A stretch of 39,240 nucleotides of DNA from an uncultured Chlorobiaceae bacterium (GTDB taxonomy: Bacteria; Bacteroidota; Chlorobiia; Chlorobiales; Chlorobiaceae): positions 1 through 39,240 of the forward strand of contig CAJAIK010000128.1 in assembly GCA_903939765.1 (NCBI GenBank). The letters are read 5' to 3'. Of the stretch, positions 24,228 to 32,497 are shown piece by piece. The position numbers and the translations under genes were made by a program. Numbering within the stretch: the first letter of the stretch is position 1; each line of letters opens with the position of its first letter. The notes beneath the pieces are model-generated. The model had not been told where the DNA came from. It ran no database searches and saw only the letters and a program-made list of their open reading frames with translations.

Positions 24228-24713
24228 TCACAGAAAACGGATCAGAATAAAGAGACCAAGCATGGTAAAAGCTATGGCGATTTTCATGGCCGAACCGGCA
24301 AGAAGCCCGATCCATGTACCGATTGCAGCAAGACCTGCATCCTTGAGAGAGCGACGGGCAATCAGCTCGCCAAGAAGCGCTCCAAAAAAAGGTCCGGCAA
24401 CGATTCCGGGAATACCGAAAAACAGTCCGCAAACAGCTCCAATCGCTGCACCGATGAGAGCATATCTGCCCGCACCAAATTTTTTTGCGCCGAACATCCC
24501 GGAAAGCAGATCAATCAACCAGGCAAAAAGCGTAAGCAGCGCGAGGAGTGTTATGGTCTTCCATCCGACATAGACAAAATGCTCGGCCCACGCAGCAACC
24601 ACAAGAGCTGAAAATATAAGGGCAATACCCGGCAAAGCGGGTAACACCAGCCCGGCAAAACCGATCAGAACAAGGATCGCAGCAATCATCCACAGCAGCA
24701 GGGTCATCTCCAT
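24228..24713 (-). CDS. DUF456 family integral membrane protein
   Basis: The 161-residue protein is almost entirely hydrophobic, with about four to five membrane segments and glycine-rich turns (GFAGLVLPALPG near the N-terminus; GIPGIVAGPFFGALLGEL in the middle). This glycine/proline pattern and length match the DUF456 family of small inner-membrane proteins, whose function is unknown. Two in-frame ATGs lie six bases apart at the start and neither has a clear ribosome site. It is a single gene, divergent from the unknown gene at 25146. Confidence 0.85.
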   Translation of the reverse strand: MEMTLLLWMIAAILVLIGFAGLVLPALPGIALIFSALVVAAWAEHFVYVGWKTITLLALLTLFAWLIDLLSGMFGAKKFGAGRYALIGAAIGAVCGLFFGIPGIVAGPFFGALLGELIARRSLKDAGLAAIGTWIGLLAGSAMKIAIAFTMLGLFILIRFL

Positions 24714-25145
24714 AGCATTAAAACAGGAATAGTTTCCGTCATGTCTCTCTCTTCAGGGATTCTTCCCGGCATTGGACATTGTTCTTTGGCCTTCGATCCC
24801 GACAATTCTCTTTGCAATATATTACACACGAAAATAGTTCACTTGCAGAACAACGTTTTTAGGTCTTCCTCATTTGTCCCGCTTTTCTGCAAGAAATTCT
24901 CCCTGTTTTCCGTGATGTTCGTCAATTATTGTATACTGCGATACATTGCCAGATCGCGCGGTTGAAGCCTCCGTAACGATTCATGATTGAATTATGTGAC
25001 GCCAGAGCAAAAGAAGTGACCTTCGATCCGGTAGCGGTCAAATGTATTACTTCGCTCAGTGAATTGCCGGACATTGGGTATGCTCCGCCGTGCCATCGTT
25101 CATGAATGCTGACCTCTAAAATGCGCGACAAAATTCTTGATTTTG
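24714..25145. other. Divergent intergenic region without a gene
   Basis: These 432 bases separate two divergent genes and must hold both promoters. I find no convincing coding sequence. A 9-bp inverted repeat (CTTGCAGAA at 24842-24850, TTCTGCAAG at 24885-24893) with a 34-base spacer is the only clear symmetric element. Confidence 0.4.
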
Positions 25146-25562
25146 ATGCATAATAATCATGAAGAAAACATCAAGGCAGTAACGCAAATGGCACTGCAGT
25201 TCCTTGCTGAAGCAATCGGGCAATGCCCGGCTGGATTGGAACGCAGCGCAAACAGGGATATCGTTTTTGCTGTACTTGGGTTCCAGTACGGCGCCGTGCA
25301 GAGCGCCGCATACGTTGCCGGTCTCAGCGAGAATGCCACTGCCGGTATCGCAACAGATGTCGTCAGCAGAATCAACGGCATGGACCAGGAAAGTGTGTCG
25401 AAATTCCTTGCCCTGATGCCGACGCTTGCCGAAAAAGAGTATCCACCGATCGGTATCGGCGGCAAAGCCATTATTGGATTTTACAATTCCGCCACTGACG
25501 AGGAGAAGCTGGCGACAGCCGCTTCTCTACGGGAAATTCTCCGTCAGATCGATGAAGCGTAA
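25146..25562 (+). CDS. Hypothetical soluble protein (138 aa)
   Basis: I do not recognise this gene. The ATG at 25146 is the first one in frame, although a TTG at 25137 is possible; neither has a clear ribosome site. The product is mostly helical, with an N-terminal segment HNNHEENIKAVTQMALQFLA, an alanine/glycine-rich middle and a C-terminal helix ending in ILRQIDEA. There are no membrane segments. It is followed after 72 bases by the fatty-acid hydroxylase gene on the same strand and could share its transcript. Confidence 0.7.
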   Translation: MHNNHEENIKAVTQMALQFLAEAIGQCPAGLERSANRDIVFAVLGFQYGAVQSAAYVAGLSENATAGIATDVVSRINGMDQESVSKFLALMPTLAEKEYPPIGIGGKAIIGFYNSATDEEKLATAASLREILRQIDEA

Positions 25563-25634
25563 ATCCGGAAATCGACCAAATGCAATAAATAGTCCTCATC
25601 CTTTATTTCACTCAATCGGTTCCTCCGCAGCAGC

Positions 25635-26429
25635 ATGGCAGAAATCTTTTTTTCCATACCTGACCTCCGCATATTCTCATACAGCACCACCATTGCCTGC
25701 GGAGTGCTGCTCTGGATCTTCGAGGGCATCAACCCCTGTTTCTCCCTCCAAAAGCGCCGCAATCTCCATGCAAAGCTGAACATGTCGATGGCCGCCCTCA
25801 ACCTGCTTATCCTGCTCCCTTCGGCCATACTCATGGCATTCATACTGGAGTGGTCGAGAAACGCCTGGCCAGGAATCGGGATGCTGGCCCTTCCCCCCGT
25901 TGCCAAAGCTGTCCTGATCATCCTGCTCATCGACCTGTGGATGTACGTCTGGCATCGTCTCAACCATGAAACGGCATTTCTCTGGAGATTTCACTCCGTA
26001 CACCACAGCGACCCCACCCTTGATGTCACCACCAGTTGGCGGTTCCATTTTCTGGAAATACTGATCTCTGAACTGCTGCGTCTCCCCCTCTTCATGCTGG
26101 TGGGTGCAGGTATCGAACACCTGCTGCTGTACTCACTTTTCATGACACCGGTCATCGAATTCCACCACAGCAACATCTCCATTCCGCCCGCTCTGGATCG
26201 TCTGGCCCGGCTCATCATCCCCTCCCCCATGATGCACCGCCTGCACCACTCAAGGCTCAGGAGCGAACACGACTCCAACTACGGCAGCATGCTCTCCCTA
26301 TGGGACCGTCTTTTTGGCAGCTTCATGATGAGAGATAATCTCGACGACCTCCGTCTCGGTCTCGACCATGAAAGCGAGCCCGACAAGCAACAACTCTTCG
26401 CCCTGCTCCAGAGGCCGTTCCGCCCATAA
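25635..26429 (+). CDS. Fatty acid hydroxylase / sterol desaturase superfamily membrane protein
   Basis: The 264-residue membrane protein carries the eight-histidine di-iron signature: HRLNH at 107-111, HSVHH at 119-123, HHSN near 176 and HRLHH near 201. Hydrophobic segments lie at about 15-32, 50-70, 85-103 and 140-165. Members of this superfamily use oxygen and a di-iron centre to hydroxylate or desaturate lipids, sterols or carotenoids at the membrane. The substrate cannot be told from the sequence. Its stop is two bases from the convergent rhodanese stop. Confidence 0.92.
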   Translation: MAEIFFSIPDLRIFSYSTTIACGVLLWIFEGINPCFSLQKRRNLHAKLNMSMAALNLLILLPSAILMAFILEWSRNAWPGIGMLALPPVAKAVLIILLIDLWMYVWHRLNHETAFLWRFHSVHHSDPTLDVTTSWRFHFLEILISELLRLPLFMLVGAGIEHLLLYSLFMTPVIEFHHSNISIPPALDRLARLIIPSPMMHRLHHSRLRSEHDSNYGSMLSLWDRLFGSFMMRDNLDDLRLGLDHESEPDKQQLFALLQRPFRP

Positions 26430-26431
26430 CG

Positions 26432-26896
26432 CTACCGGCGCCGTTCGACCATTACGGCCCAGATCGAATCGTACCCGTGGATATCGTCCGTCATACCGGA
26501 CGCATCAACGACCGGCTTACCCTCGTTATACCAGCGAAAGATGCCGCCGCGCAGGTTGCGGCAGCTCTTCGCCCCCGCTTTTCCGCAGGCACTCTGCACC
26601 CGCTCGAGCAGTTCCGTGCTGCGCTGGCCGATCGAACAGTAAAAGACAAGATCAAGCCCCGTCACAAGGGCAGCGTAGCGAGCCGCAAAGTCATCCGGGC
26701 CGGTATCTGGATCGAGACGCACAGCAGTCGCGATACGGCTCTTTTCATACTCCTCGGCATTACGAATGTCGAACAGCAATGGGGGGGCCGCCCCTGCAAG
26801 CATCGCAGCCAGTTCATCGGTCTCCAGATTTTCCACCCGGTGCGTACGCTCGATCATCATGATTGCGGCATTGAGCAGCCAGTCAGCAGCGAACAT
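26432..26896 (-). CDS. Rhodanese-like domain protein
   Basis: This 154-residue single-domain protein has LLFDIRNAEEYEKSRI (the CH2A-type DxRxxxEY element) at about 40-56 and the active loop FYCSIGQRST with catalytic Cys87. The loop lets the cysteine carry a persulfide, so sulfur transfer or sulfurtransferase activity in the cytoplasm is likely. The start is uncertain: the first ATG (26896) lacks a strong ribosome site and an internal MM lies at 26860. It is transcribed in the same direction as the exonuclease upstream (72-base gap). Confidence 0.88.
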   Translation of the reverse strand: MFAADWLLNAAIMMIERTHRVENLETDELAAMLAGAAPPLLFDIRNAEEYEKSRIATAVRLDPDTGPDDFAARYAALVTGLDLVFYCSIGQRSTELLERVQSACGKAGAKSCRNLRGGIFRWYNEGKPVVDASGMTDDIHGYDSIWAVMVERRR

Positions 26897-26967
26897 CTCA
26901 ATAACGGTTATTTCGAAAATCTGCTCCGTGCCGAGATCTCAGTCAGGCCATGGAGCAATAATGCTTA

Positions 26968-27594
26968 TCAACCCTCTCCGAGAGAGGTAAGATATCGGTG
27001 GACATAAAGCTTGTCGACTCTTGAGAGTTCAATCAGTTGGCCGAAGGAAATCATCGGGATCCCGTATTGCTGACGAATTCGATCGATCATCCTCATCCAC
27101 AAATGCGCAGTCATCTCGGCATCTGCCAAAGCGCGGTGAAACATTCCGGTCTCCGGGATCCCCAGATGTGAGACCAGTGTCTGCAACTTATGGTTCGGAG
27201 AATCCTGATAAATCCTCCTCGACACGAGCAACGAGCAGCAACTGGCACCTGTATATGCCCGTTTCGCTCGTTTCAGCTCAAAATCCAGAAAACGGCGGTC
27301 AAATGACACATTGTGCGCGACAATATTATGACCGGCTATAAACTCCGAAAACTCAGCCATCACCTTTTCACAGCAAGGCTGACCTTTCAGCATCTCATTG
27401 GTAATGCCGGTATAACCTTCGATAAACCTGCTGATCCGAAAACCGGGGTTCATCAGCTTTTGAAAGCGGTCGACAATCGCGCCATGCTCCAGAAGCACCG
27501 CACCGATCTCGATAGCCCGGTCACCATACTCCGGAGACAAACCCGTTGTCTCAAAATCCAGCACCACCACACTGTCTGCCAACGTCCGCTGCAT
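26968..27594 (-). CDS. DnaQ-like 3'-5' exonuclease (DEDDh)
   Basis: The 208-residue protein has a complete DEDDh active site: D13 and E15 in [12 protein letters not shown]99 in [11 protein letters not shown], and H153/D158 in HRALADAE. This matches the epsilon-subunit superfamily of DNA polymerase III, stand-alone version. It lacks the extra C-terminal region of the true proofreading subunit, so it is better called a DnaQ-family exonuclease for DNA or RNA trimming. No strong ribosome site precedes the ATG. Confidence 0.92.
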   Translation of the reverse strand: MQRTLADSVVVLDFETTGLSPEYGDRAIEIGAVLLEHGAIVDRFQKLMNPGFRISRFIEGYTGITNEMLKGQPCCEKVMAEFSEFIAGHNIVAHNVSFDRRFLDFELKRAKRAYTGASCCSLLVSRRIYQDSPNHKLQTLVSHLGIPETGMFHRALADAEMTAHLWMRMIDRIRQQYGIPMISFGQLIELSRVDKLYVHRYLTSLGEG

Positions 27595-28275
27595 TCAATA
27601 ATTATCAATTATCATTACACCAGCAATAAAGTCGCCGTCCATTGCTTTTTCCTCCTCCGCAACCATTTTTCTACGGCTGATGTCAAAAGCCATGTCATGC
27701 AGGTAAACCCCTGCATCGGAACGATCAATGTCGCGAAAACAATAAAGACAACAAACAAGATATTCAGGGAGAGCATTCCTGCATATTCCGGCACACCTCA
27801 AACACAAAATCCGCTGAACTTCGAACACAAATTCCCCAAAAAAAACGAACACTTGTTTGCTCTGAGAGGAAAAAGTATTGAATGGTGCCGGAATATTGTC
27901 GCCTGGCATTTTTTCAAACACAGAATTTGTATATTTGCTGTATTATTCGCCGATTTCCTCTTCACTGTTTTTAAAACTGCTGTTTTTTTTGCTTGCTGAA
28001 TTAATGTCAACTCTGTATTTCAAGAACGTGTCGTGGTCATTTTTTCATGTCTTGAAGCGAGGAAAACAGGTAGAAACCGTTAAAACCCCTGCGTCAGGAG
28101 AATCAGACTGAGCGGAGTGCCTTTAGAGCAAGACGGCCTTCTCGATCATCATTTTGGTGATGAACCTCGAGTTCCTGCTCTCGGTTGGTTTTTTGCATTT
28201 ATTTGTGCGTTACGAGTCGTTATGAGGTCCCAATAACAGGGCAGGCAACCACCTCAGCACGATATTTCGGAACCT
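27595..28275. other. Intergenic region, no supported gene
   Basis: About 680 bases separate the minus-strand exonuclease from the plus-strand SRPBCC gene. Open frames occur on both strands, but they have compositions and starts that do not look like real genes. The only structured elements seen are an AT-rich inverted repeat just upstream of the exonuclease (27598-27612) and the hairpin at 28141-28171. Promoters for both flanking genes should lie here. Confidence 0.4.
28141..28171 (+). other. Bulged hairpin 105 bases upstream of the SRPBCC gene
   Basis: CTCGA pairs with TCGAG and, inside it, TCATCA pairs with TGATGA around a TTTTGG loop, leaving a 3-base bulge (ACC). There is no T run, so it is not a classical terminator. 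It may be a leader structure or operator, or chance. Confidence 0.3.
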
Positions 28276-29076
28276 GTGGTAATTGAGACAACTCCGCTGG
28301 AGAGACAGAACTGGCTGCCGCATAATGACGATTTTAACAATGGACGTTTCATTCAAAAGCTAATTTTATTACCTGTGAACAGAAGATTCTCATTATTTCA
28401 ATGCATTGATTCATCACGCATCCCAGTAACAAGACTCATTCAACCTGTTATATTCAGGTTTCTTACCGTTTTTCCACTCTTTTTTTTATTCTCTCCTCAT
28501 GTTTGCAAAGCTGAAGCACTGTATCCAGTTCTGCCAGATCAAGCCACTACAGAATACAAAAAGTTGATAGAGATAACGCTTTCGGAGAAGCCTGACGGCG
28601 TAACCGGTATGAAAAGTATGGTCTACATTAACGCAGCTCCCGCCATGGTCTGGAAGGTTCTGACCGATTACAATAACCTCAAACGGTATATTCCGAGAAT
28701 GGTGGAGAGCGATCTTGTAGCAGACTATGGAAACTTGAAGGTGATAAATCTGACCGGGGAGTTCCTTGTGCTTTTTTTAAAAAAAACAATTCGAGTTTCC
28801 ATAAATATGTATGAAAAATTTCCCTTGAGAATCGATTATCAACAGATTTCAGGGGATTTCGAGGTTTACAGGGGGGCCTGGATACTTCAGAGGTATTCAT
28901 CCAAAGGTACGATACTGACCTATGAATCTGAAATCAAGCCCTCATTTGTGGCACCGAGTTTCATTTTGCATGGCATTCTTAAAAATGACATGGTTGCCGG
29001 ACTCACCGCACTCAAAATCGAAGCCGAACGGTTGCAAGCCATTGAGCTCCAGAAATCCGTAGAGACACAAAAATAA
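28276..29076 (+). CDS. Exported SRPBCC (START-like) lipid/ligand-binding protein
   Basis: Residues about 85-255 show the SRPBCC pattern: SMVYINAAPAMVWKVLTDYN, then LKRYIPRMVESDLV, and a long C-terminal helix (GLTALKIEAERLQAIELQ). This is the polyketide-cyclase/COQ10-type fold, which binds hydrophobic ligands. A hydrophobic stretch with a likely signal-peptidase site (LFFLFSPHVCKAEA, about residues 66-79) precedes the domain, so the protein is probably exported to the periplasm. The start is uncertain: the given GTG has no good ribosome site, and a second GTG about 34 codons further in would give a more usual signal-peptide length. Confidence 0.8.
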   Translation: MVIETTPLERQNWLPHNDDFNNGRFIQKLILLPVNRRFSLFQCIDSSRIPVTRLIQPVIFRFLTVFPLFFLFSPHVCKAEALYPVLPDQATTEYKKLIEITLSEKPDGVTGMKSMVYINAAPAMVWKVLTDYNNLKRYIPRMVESDLVADYGNLKVINLTGEFLVLFLKKTIRVSINMYEKFPLRIDYQQISGDFEVYRGAWILQRYSSKGTILTYESEIKPSFVAPSFILHGILKNDMVAGLTALKIEAERLQAIELQKSVETQK

Positions 29077-29629
29077 TCTGTGTTATCTGTCTCCAATTCA
29101 CAAGGTTCTGTGGGTGATTTCCTTCATTCTGACCTCTTTTCACATTCAGGATCTTCCTTTTTTCGTGGCATGTTGCGGGCTTACGCCCATAAATTCATGC
29201 TCCAACCTGATGCACACGATACGTTTCCATCCGCTCAAGGCACTAAACGGCTGAAATGATTACATAAGAGGGTTTTATCCCAAAATTCAGCTTTTCCTGA
29301 TGCGACGGCATCAGCAACAACTTCAAATTCTCTGTTCCTTTTTTATCCGCAAATATTTTCGGAAAATCATGCTTCGAAAAAAAACTTATAGCCCGGCAAC
29401 TTTGTTTCTCAAAGCATATCAGGCGGACAAGTCAGAACACAGAGGTCTGTTACTGAAAATTACACTCAGGTAATGGTTAGAAAATGCGGCATGCTTGAGA
29501 CCGTTACAATCTTCGTAATAATAACTTATGTCACTCAAGGCAGATGGATTTAACCGAAAATCCGTGCGGGGTTCAATGAGAGTCAGCATCCATCAAATGA
29601 GGTGCGGGTCATACTTCAGGAAGAAAGCC
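29077..29629. other. Intergenic region, no supported gene
   Basis: About 550 bases between the SRPBCC gene and the leader frame of the PAS regulator. No coding sequence, strong terminator or clear promoter was found. A 20-codon frame at 29491-29553 (MLETVTIF...) is noted but lacks a ribosome site. Confidence 0.4.
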
Positions 29630-29680
29630 ATGAACCGCAGAGAGAAACAAATCTGCTGGCTCCTGTTCGGGAGTTTTTAA
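29630..29680 (+). CDS. Possible 16-residue leader peptide
   Basis: ATG at 29630 has AGGAAG six bases upstream and opens a 16-codon frame (MNRREKQICWLLFGSF) that stops at 29680, 18 bases before the PAS regulator start. The last codons overlap a small hairpin (CTCC-TGTTCG-GGAG) followed by TTTTTA. The spacing fits translational coupling or attenuation of the downstream gene, but a frame this short can arise by chance. Confidence 0.3.
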   Translation: MNRREKQICWLLFGSF

Positions 29681-29698
29681 AAAGAAGGGAAAACCATC

Positions 29699-30676
29699 AT
29701 GAAAACAAATAGTACAGCTCCTTCAGATTTAGAGGCATTACGCAGCAAAGCTGAAGCAATGCTCAAACTCGGACTTAAAAACAAACTTGATATTCCCGAA
29801 TCAAAAGAGGAGATGCAGCGTGTCGTTCATGAACTGGCGGTTTACCAGATAGAACTTGAAATGCAGCAGGATGAACTGCTTCAATCGAGGCTGAAGCTTG
29901 AAGAAAGTCTGGATTCTTACACCGAACTTTACGACTTCGCTCCGCTTGCGTATCTGAGCCTTGACCGAAAAGGAAAGATACTCAAGTCAAATCTGACCGC
30001 GACAACGCTGCTGGGTGTGAACCGTTCCAGTCTGGTGGGCAATCGATTGGGCATGTTCATTGCGGCTGAAAAGTTGCCCGATTTTAATGCAATGCTGGAG
30101 AGGGTGTTCAGCAGCAGAGATCACGAACGGTGTGACGTTACCCTCTTTGGTGACGGGGCATATTCTTCTCCGGCGGCAACTCTCCTTTCAGGTGCTGCAG
30201 CTCAAAAACATGGTCATATGGTGCATATCGTTGCCGTGCAAAACAGTGACGGCAAGGAATGTCGTGCTGTCATATCGGATTTGAGTGCGCAAAATCATGA
30301 GAAAAAAGAGGATACCAAATACGAGGATACTCTGGTTCATGACAGGAAAACAAACCCGAAGACAGCGCAGGTCGGTGTTGTTTCTGATTTCAATCATAGT
30401 TTGCTTGATAAAGTCATTCATTCAAGAATCCGGTTTGCCGTGCTATCGTATCTTTATACTGTCAATGAGGCAAGTTTTGTTGACATCAAAAAGAAAGTCA
30501 GTACCACAGACGGCAATTTAAGCGTCCACATGCGGATACTTGAGTCTGCCGAGTATATCAGTTGCGACAAGGATTTCAAAGCGCGCAAGCCTCAATCCAT
30601 TTACCGCATAACACCAAAGGGCTGGGATGCCTTTATAGCCTACAAGGATTGTCTCCTTTCCTTTGCTGCCGGATAA
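29699..30676 (+). CDS. PAS-domain winged-helix regulator
   Basis: The 325-residue protein starts behind GAAGGGA. Residues 35-70 are a coiled coil of the type that precedes PAS in sensor kinases (HELAVYQIELEMQQDELL). Residues 72-195 form a PAS domain (YDFAPLAYLSLDRKGKILKSN, LLGVNRSSLVGN). Residues 200-232 are a charged linker. Residues 236-320 form a winged helix of the PF13601 type (VIHSRIRFAVLSYLY, DGNLSVHMRILESAEYI, YRITPKGWDAF). PAS would sense a ligand, redox state or light, and the winged helix would bind DNA. There is no kinase or receiver domain, so sensing and output appear fused in one chain. The stress-type genes just downstream are candidate targets. Confidence 0.88.
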   Translation: MKTNSTAPSDLEALRSKAEAMLKLGLKNKLDIPESKEEMQRVVHELAVYQIELEMQQDELLQSRLKLEESLDSYTELYDFAPLAYLSLDRKGKILKSNLTATTLLGVNRSSLVGNRLGMFIAAEKLPDFNAMLERVFSSRDHERCDVTLFGDGAYSSPAATLLSGAAAQKHGHMVHIVAVQNSDGKECRAVISDLSAQNHEKKEDTKYEDTLVHDRKTNPKTAQVGVVSDFNHSLLDKVIHSRIRFAVLSYLYTVNEASFVDIKKKVSTTDGNLSVHMRILESAEYISCDKDFKARKPQSIYRITPKGWDAFIAYKDCLLSFAAG

Positions 30677-30726
30677 ATCCATCCAAAAGTTCATCGTTCA
30701 GGTTGAATCCGTGATTTTCATATAGC

Positions 30727-30745
30727 GCGAAAAATAATTTTTCGC
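30727..30745. promoter_or_regulatory. Perfect 9-bp palindrome, possible operator
   Basis: GCGAAAAAT and ATTTTTCGC flank a single central base, 51 bases past the PAS regulator stop and about 117 bases before the lmo0937-like ATG. Neither side carries a T tail typical of a terminator. The symmetry suits a dimeric winged-helix regulator. A second 6-bp hairpin (GAAGCA / TGCTTC, 30806-30823) follows in the leader of the small gene. Confidence 0.45.
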
Positions 30746-30862
30746 AAAAACCACGGCAAAGAGCGAACTTCTTGAAGCAATGCTTTGTTTCATAAAGTAC
30801 ATTGGGAAGCAAAAAGCTGCTTCGGGACGTGAAGGTCTTTTAAATCAATTGGAGGTGACACG

Positions 30863-31009
30863 ATGCTCGAAACAATCGCAATTATTCTGCTGGTGCTCTG
30901 GCTCTTGGGGCTTGTAACCTCGTACACCATGGGCGGACTTATTCACATTCTTCTCGTTATTGCCGTCGTTGTCATCCTCGTTCGTGTCATTCAGGGTCGA
31001 CGCATTTGA
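30863..31009 (+). CDS. lmo0937 family small membrane protein (48 aa)
   Basis: The gene has an ideal GGAGGTG ribosome site and starts MLETIAIILLVLWLLGLVTS. The product has two hydrophobic helices (about residues 3-20 and 26-42) separated by a YTMGGLIH turn and ends with a basic VRVIQGRRI tail. This is the typical sequence of the lmo0937 family, small two-helix membrane proteins of unknown function that are widespread and often found near stress genes. Confidence 0.9.
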   Translation: MLETIAIILLVLWLLGLVTSYTMGGLIHILLVIAVVVILVRVIQGRRI

Positions 31010-31228
31010 CTGCGGTCACTCACGTTTGTCAGGTTCGAGATGCGTGCTTGGACCGCTTTTCGGTTTGCACCACCAAGGTTCTGCAGATGAAGGCAGGAGA
31101 AGGGGAAGGAATTTTTTACTAAACCCGGGTAATCCGGAAAAAACGGTGTGGAACTGGTATGCTTTCGTAACGCGGTAGCAGAGCAGTGGTCTCATCGCTC
31201 TGAATAACATGTTAATAGGAGAATGACG

Positions 31229-31861
31229 ATGAAAAAATCCATCTGGCTTGCTGCAGGTGTTGCGGGAATGCTTCTCGGTAATCCCGCTGTTGAGGCTCAA
31301 GGAGCCGTACGCGTACAAATCGGGCACTCGTTTTCAATTGAGTCGCGCCCGAATTTTATCATGTTGCCTGAACAAGGGTTTTCGGTAGCAGTGGGAAGCC
31401 CTTACGATATCGTCTTCTACGATAATCGTTACTACATCTTTCAGGACGGTTCATGGTACCGTTCTTCAAATTATCAGGGCCCCTGGAAATATATCCGTAC
31501 AAACAATCTTCCGTCCAGAATCAGGAAACATCGTTTGGCAGATATCAGAAGGTATCGGGACACCGAGTATAACAGGCACACCCATAGTAACATGGAGCAG
31601 CGGCGAAGCGACGAGAACAACAAGAGAAATCTTGATCAGCAGCGAAGCGACGAGAACAACAAGAGAAATCTCGATCAGCAGCGAAGCGACGAAAACAACA
31701 AGAGAAATCTTGATCAGCAGCGAAGCGACGAAAACAACAAGAGAAATCTCGATCAGCAGCGAAGCGACGAAAACAACAAGAGAAATCTCGATCAGCAGCG
31801 AAGTGACGAAAACAGTAAAAGAATTCTTGATCAGCAACGCACTGATGGAAACCGTAAATAA
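31229..31861 (+). CDS. Exported protein with C-terminal 13-residue tandem repeats
   Basis: The second ATG (31229) is chosen over the one at 31223 because AGGAG lies seven bases upstream of it and only one base from the first. Residues 1-24 form a Sec signal peptide ending near VEAQGA. Residues about 45-90 contain FYDNRYYIFQDGSWYRSSNYQGPWKYI, a tyrosine/tryptophan-rich surface domain seen in many small periplasmic proteins of unknown function. The C-terminal 85 residues are six near-perfect copies of a 13-residue unit (RSDENNKRNLDQQ) plus a partial one, highly charged and probably an extended or coiled-coil tail. It is followed by a strong terminator, so it is probably transcribed alone or as the end of the unit with the lmo0937-like gene. 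Confidence 0.85.
   Translation: MKKSIWLAAGVAGMLLGNPAVEAQGAVRVQIGHSFSIESRPNFIMLPEQGFSVAVGSPYDIVFYDNRYYIFQDGSWYRSSNYQGPWKYIRTNNLPSRIRKHRLADIRRYRDTEYNRHTHSNMEQRRSDENNKRNLDQQRSDENNKRNLDQQRSDENNKRNLDQQRSDENNKRNLDQQRSDENNKRNLDQQRSDENSKRILDQQRTDGNRK
31604..31837 (+). repeat. Six tandem 39-bp repeats inside a coding sequence
   Basis: Units begin at 31604, 31643, 31682, 31721, 31760 and 31799, with a partial copy from 31838. The first five differ only at third positions (GAG/GAA, CTT/CTC); the sixth and the partial copy have diverged. The uniform DNA implies recent expansion by slippage or unequal recombination, so copy number may vary between strains. Confidence 0.95.
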
Positions 31862-31926
31862 AAGCAAAAATATCAGCCATGCGTAAGATGAACGATGCTG
31901 ACTGAATAGCATCCTGTTATTACAGC

Positions 31927-31956
31927 AAAGGGAGCTGAAAATTTTCAGTTCCTTTT
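31927..31956 (+). terminator. Strong terminator after the repeat protein gene
   Basis: AAAGGGAGCTGAAA and TTTCAGTTCCTTT pair over about 13 bases (with G-T wobbles) around an AATT centre, ending in a TTTT run. It lies 66 bases past the stop at 31861. Confidence 0.8.
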
Positions 31957-32051
31957 GCCCTGATGGGTCAAGGGAAAGTGATGGCGCGCTCCACGTTGGG
32001 GCTTATGAAGTAATGCCGTTAATGACAATACAAAACAATGGGGATTTAATT

Positions 32052-32339
32052 ATGAGCATCAAAGAGACATACAAAAAGAAAGCAGAGGCCGAGCTGGATC
32101 TGGCCCAGGCAAGATTGGCTGAATTCAAGGCCAAGGGAAAAACAATGGCGGAGGAAGTGCATGTCAAATATGCTGAAAAAGTCGGCGACCTTGAGCGCGG
32201 GGTTGATTCGGTCAGAGCTAAACTAAAAGAAGTAGGCGAAGCTGGCGAGGATACATGGGAGCATCTTAAGGACGGAGTGGAGAAAGCTTTGCGTTCACTG
32301 AGCTCGGGTATTCATGATATAGCTGATAAGATAAAATAA
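32052..32339 (+). CDS. Small coiled-coil stress protein, sll1863-like (95 aa)
   Basis: The ATG at 32052 gives a 95-residue protein that starts MSIKETYKKKAEAELDLAQA; an earlier in-frame ATG (32013) adds a non-conserved leader. The whole chain is an amphipathic, heptad-patterned helix (LDLAQARLAEFKAKG..., LERGVDSVRAKLKEVGEAGE, WEHLKDGVEKALRSL). This matches the sll1863-type stress response family, small helical proteins of unclear function. The related small genes nearby fit a shared stress role. Confidence 0.8.
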   Translation: MSIKETYKKKAEAELDLAQARLAEFKAKGKTMAEEVHVKYAEKVGDLERGVDSVRAKLKEVGEAGEDTWEHLKDGVEKALRSLSSGIHDIADKIK

Positions 32340-32497
32340 CATTCGCGGGTACGTGAGAGATAACAACGCCGTGCCTGCATGATTTTTGAAATAAAGGATA
32401 TCGAAAAAATAATTCAAGTGGATTTTTTGATCTCTGGTCTGATTGAGAACACAACTGAAAAGACTAAAGAGACTCAGAAATCTGTCTTTTGTCAGAA

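Noticed and set aside
24922-25131. 69-codon minus-strand frame in the divergent gap
   Set aside because: It occupies the probable promoter region, has no ribosome site and no family match that I recognise.
27595-27921. 108-codon minus-strand frame directly abutting the exonuclease start
   Set aside because: Cysteine-rich, irregular composition, no ribosome site and no recognisable family. Contact with the next start looks accidental.
27313-27999. 228-codon plus-strand frame
   Set aside because: It overlaps the well-supported exonuclease in antisense and has no domain signal.
29491-29553. 20-codon frame starting MLET and ending with QGRWI, reminiscent of the lmo0937-like gene ends
   Set aside because: Similarity is limited to a few terminal residues, the central part is missing and there is no good ribosome site; most likely chance.
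31604-31858. Tandem 39-bp units as a CRISPR array
   Set aside because: There are no unique spacers; the units are contiguous, in frame and coding.
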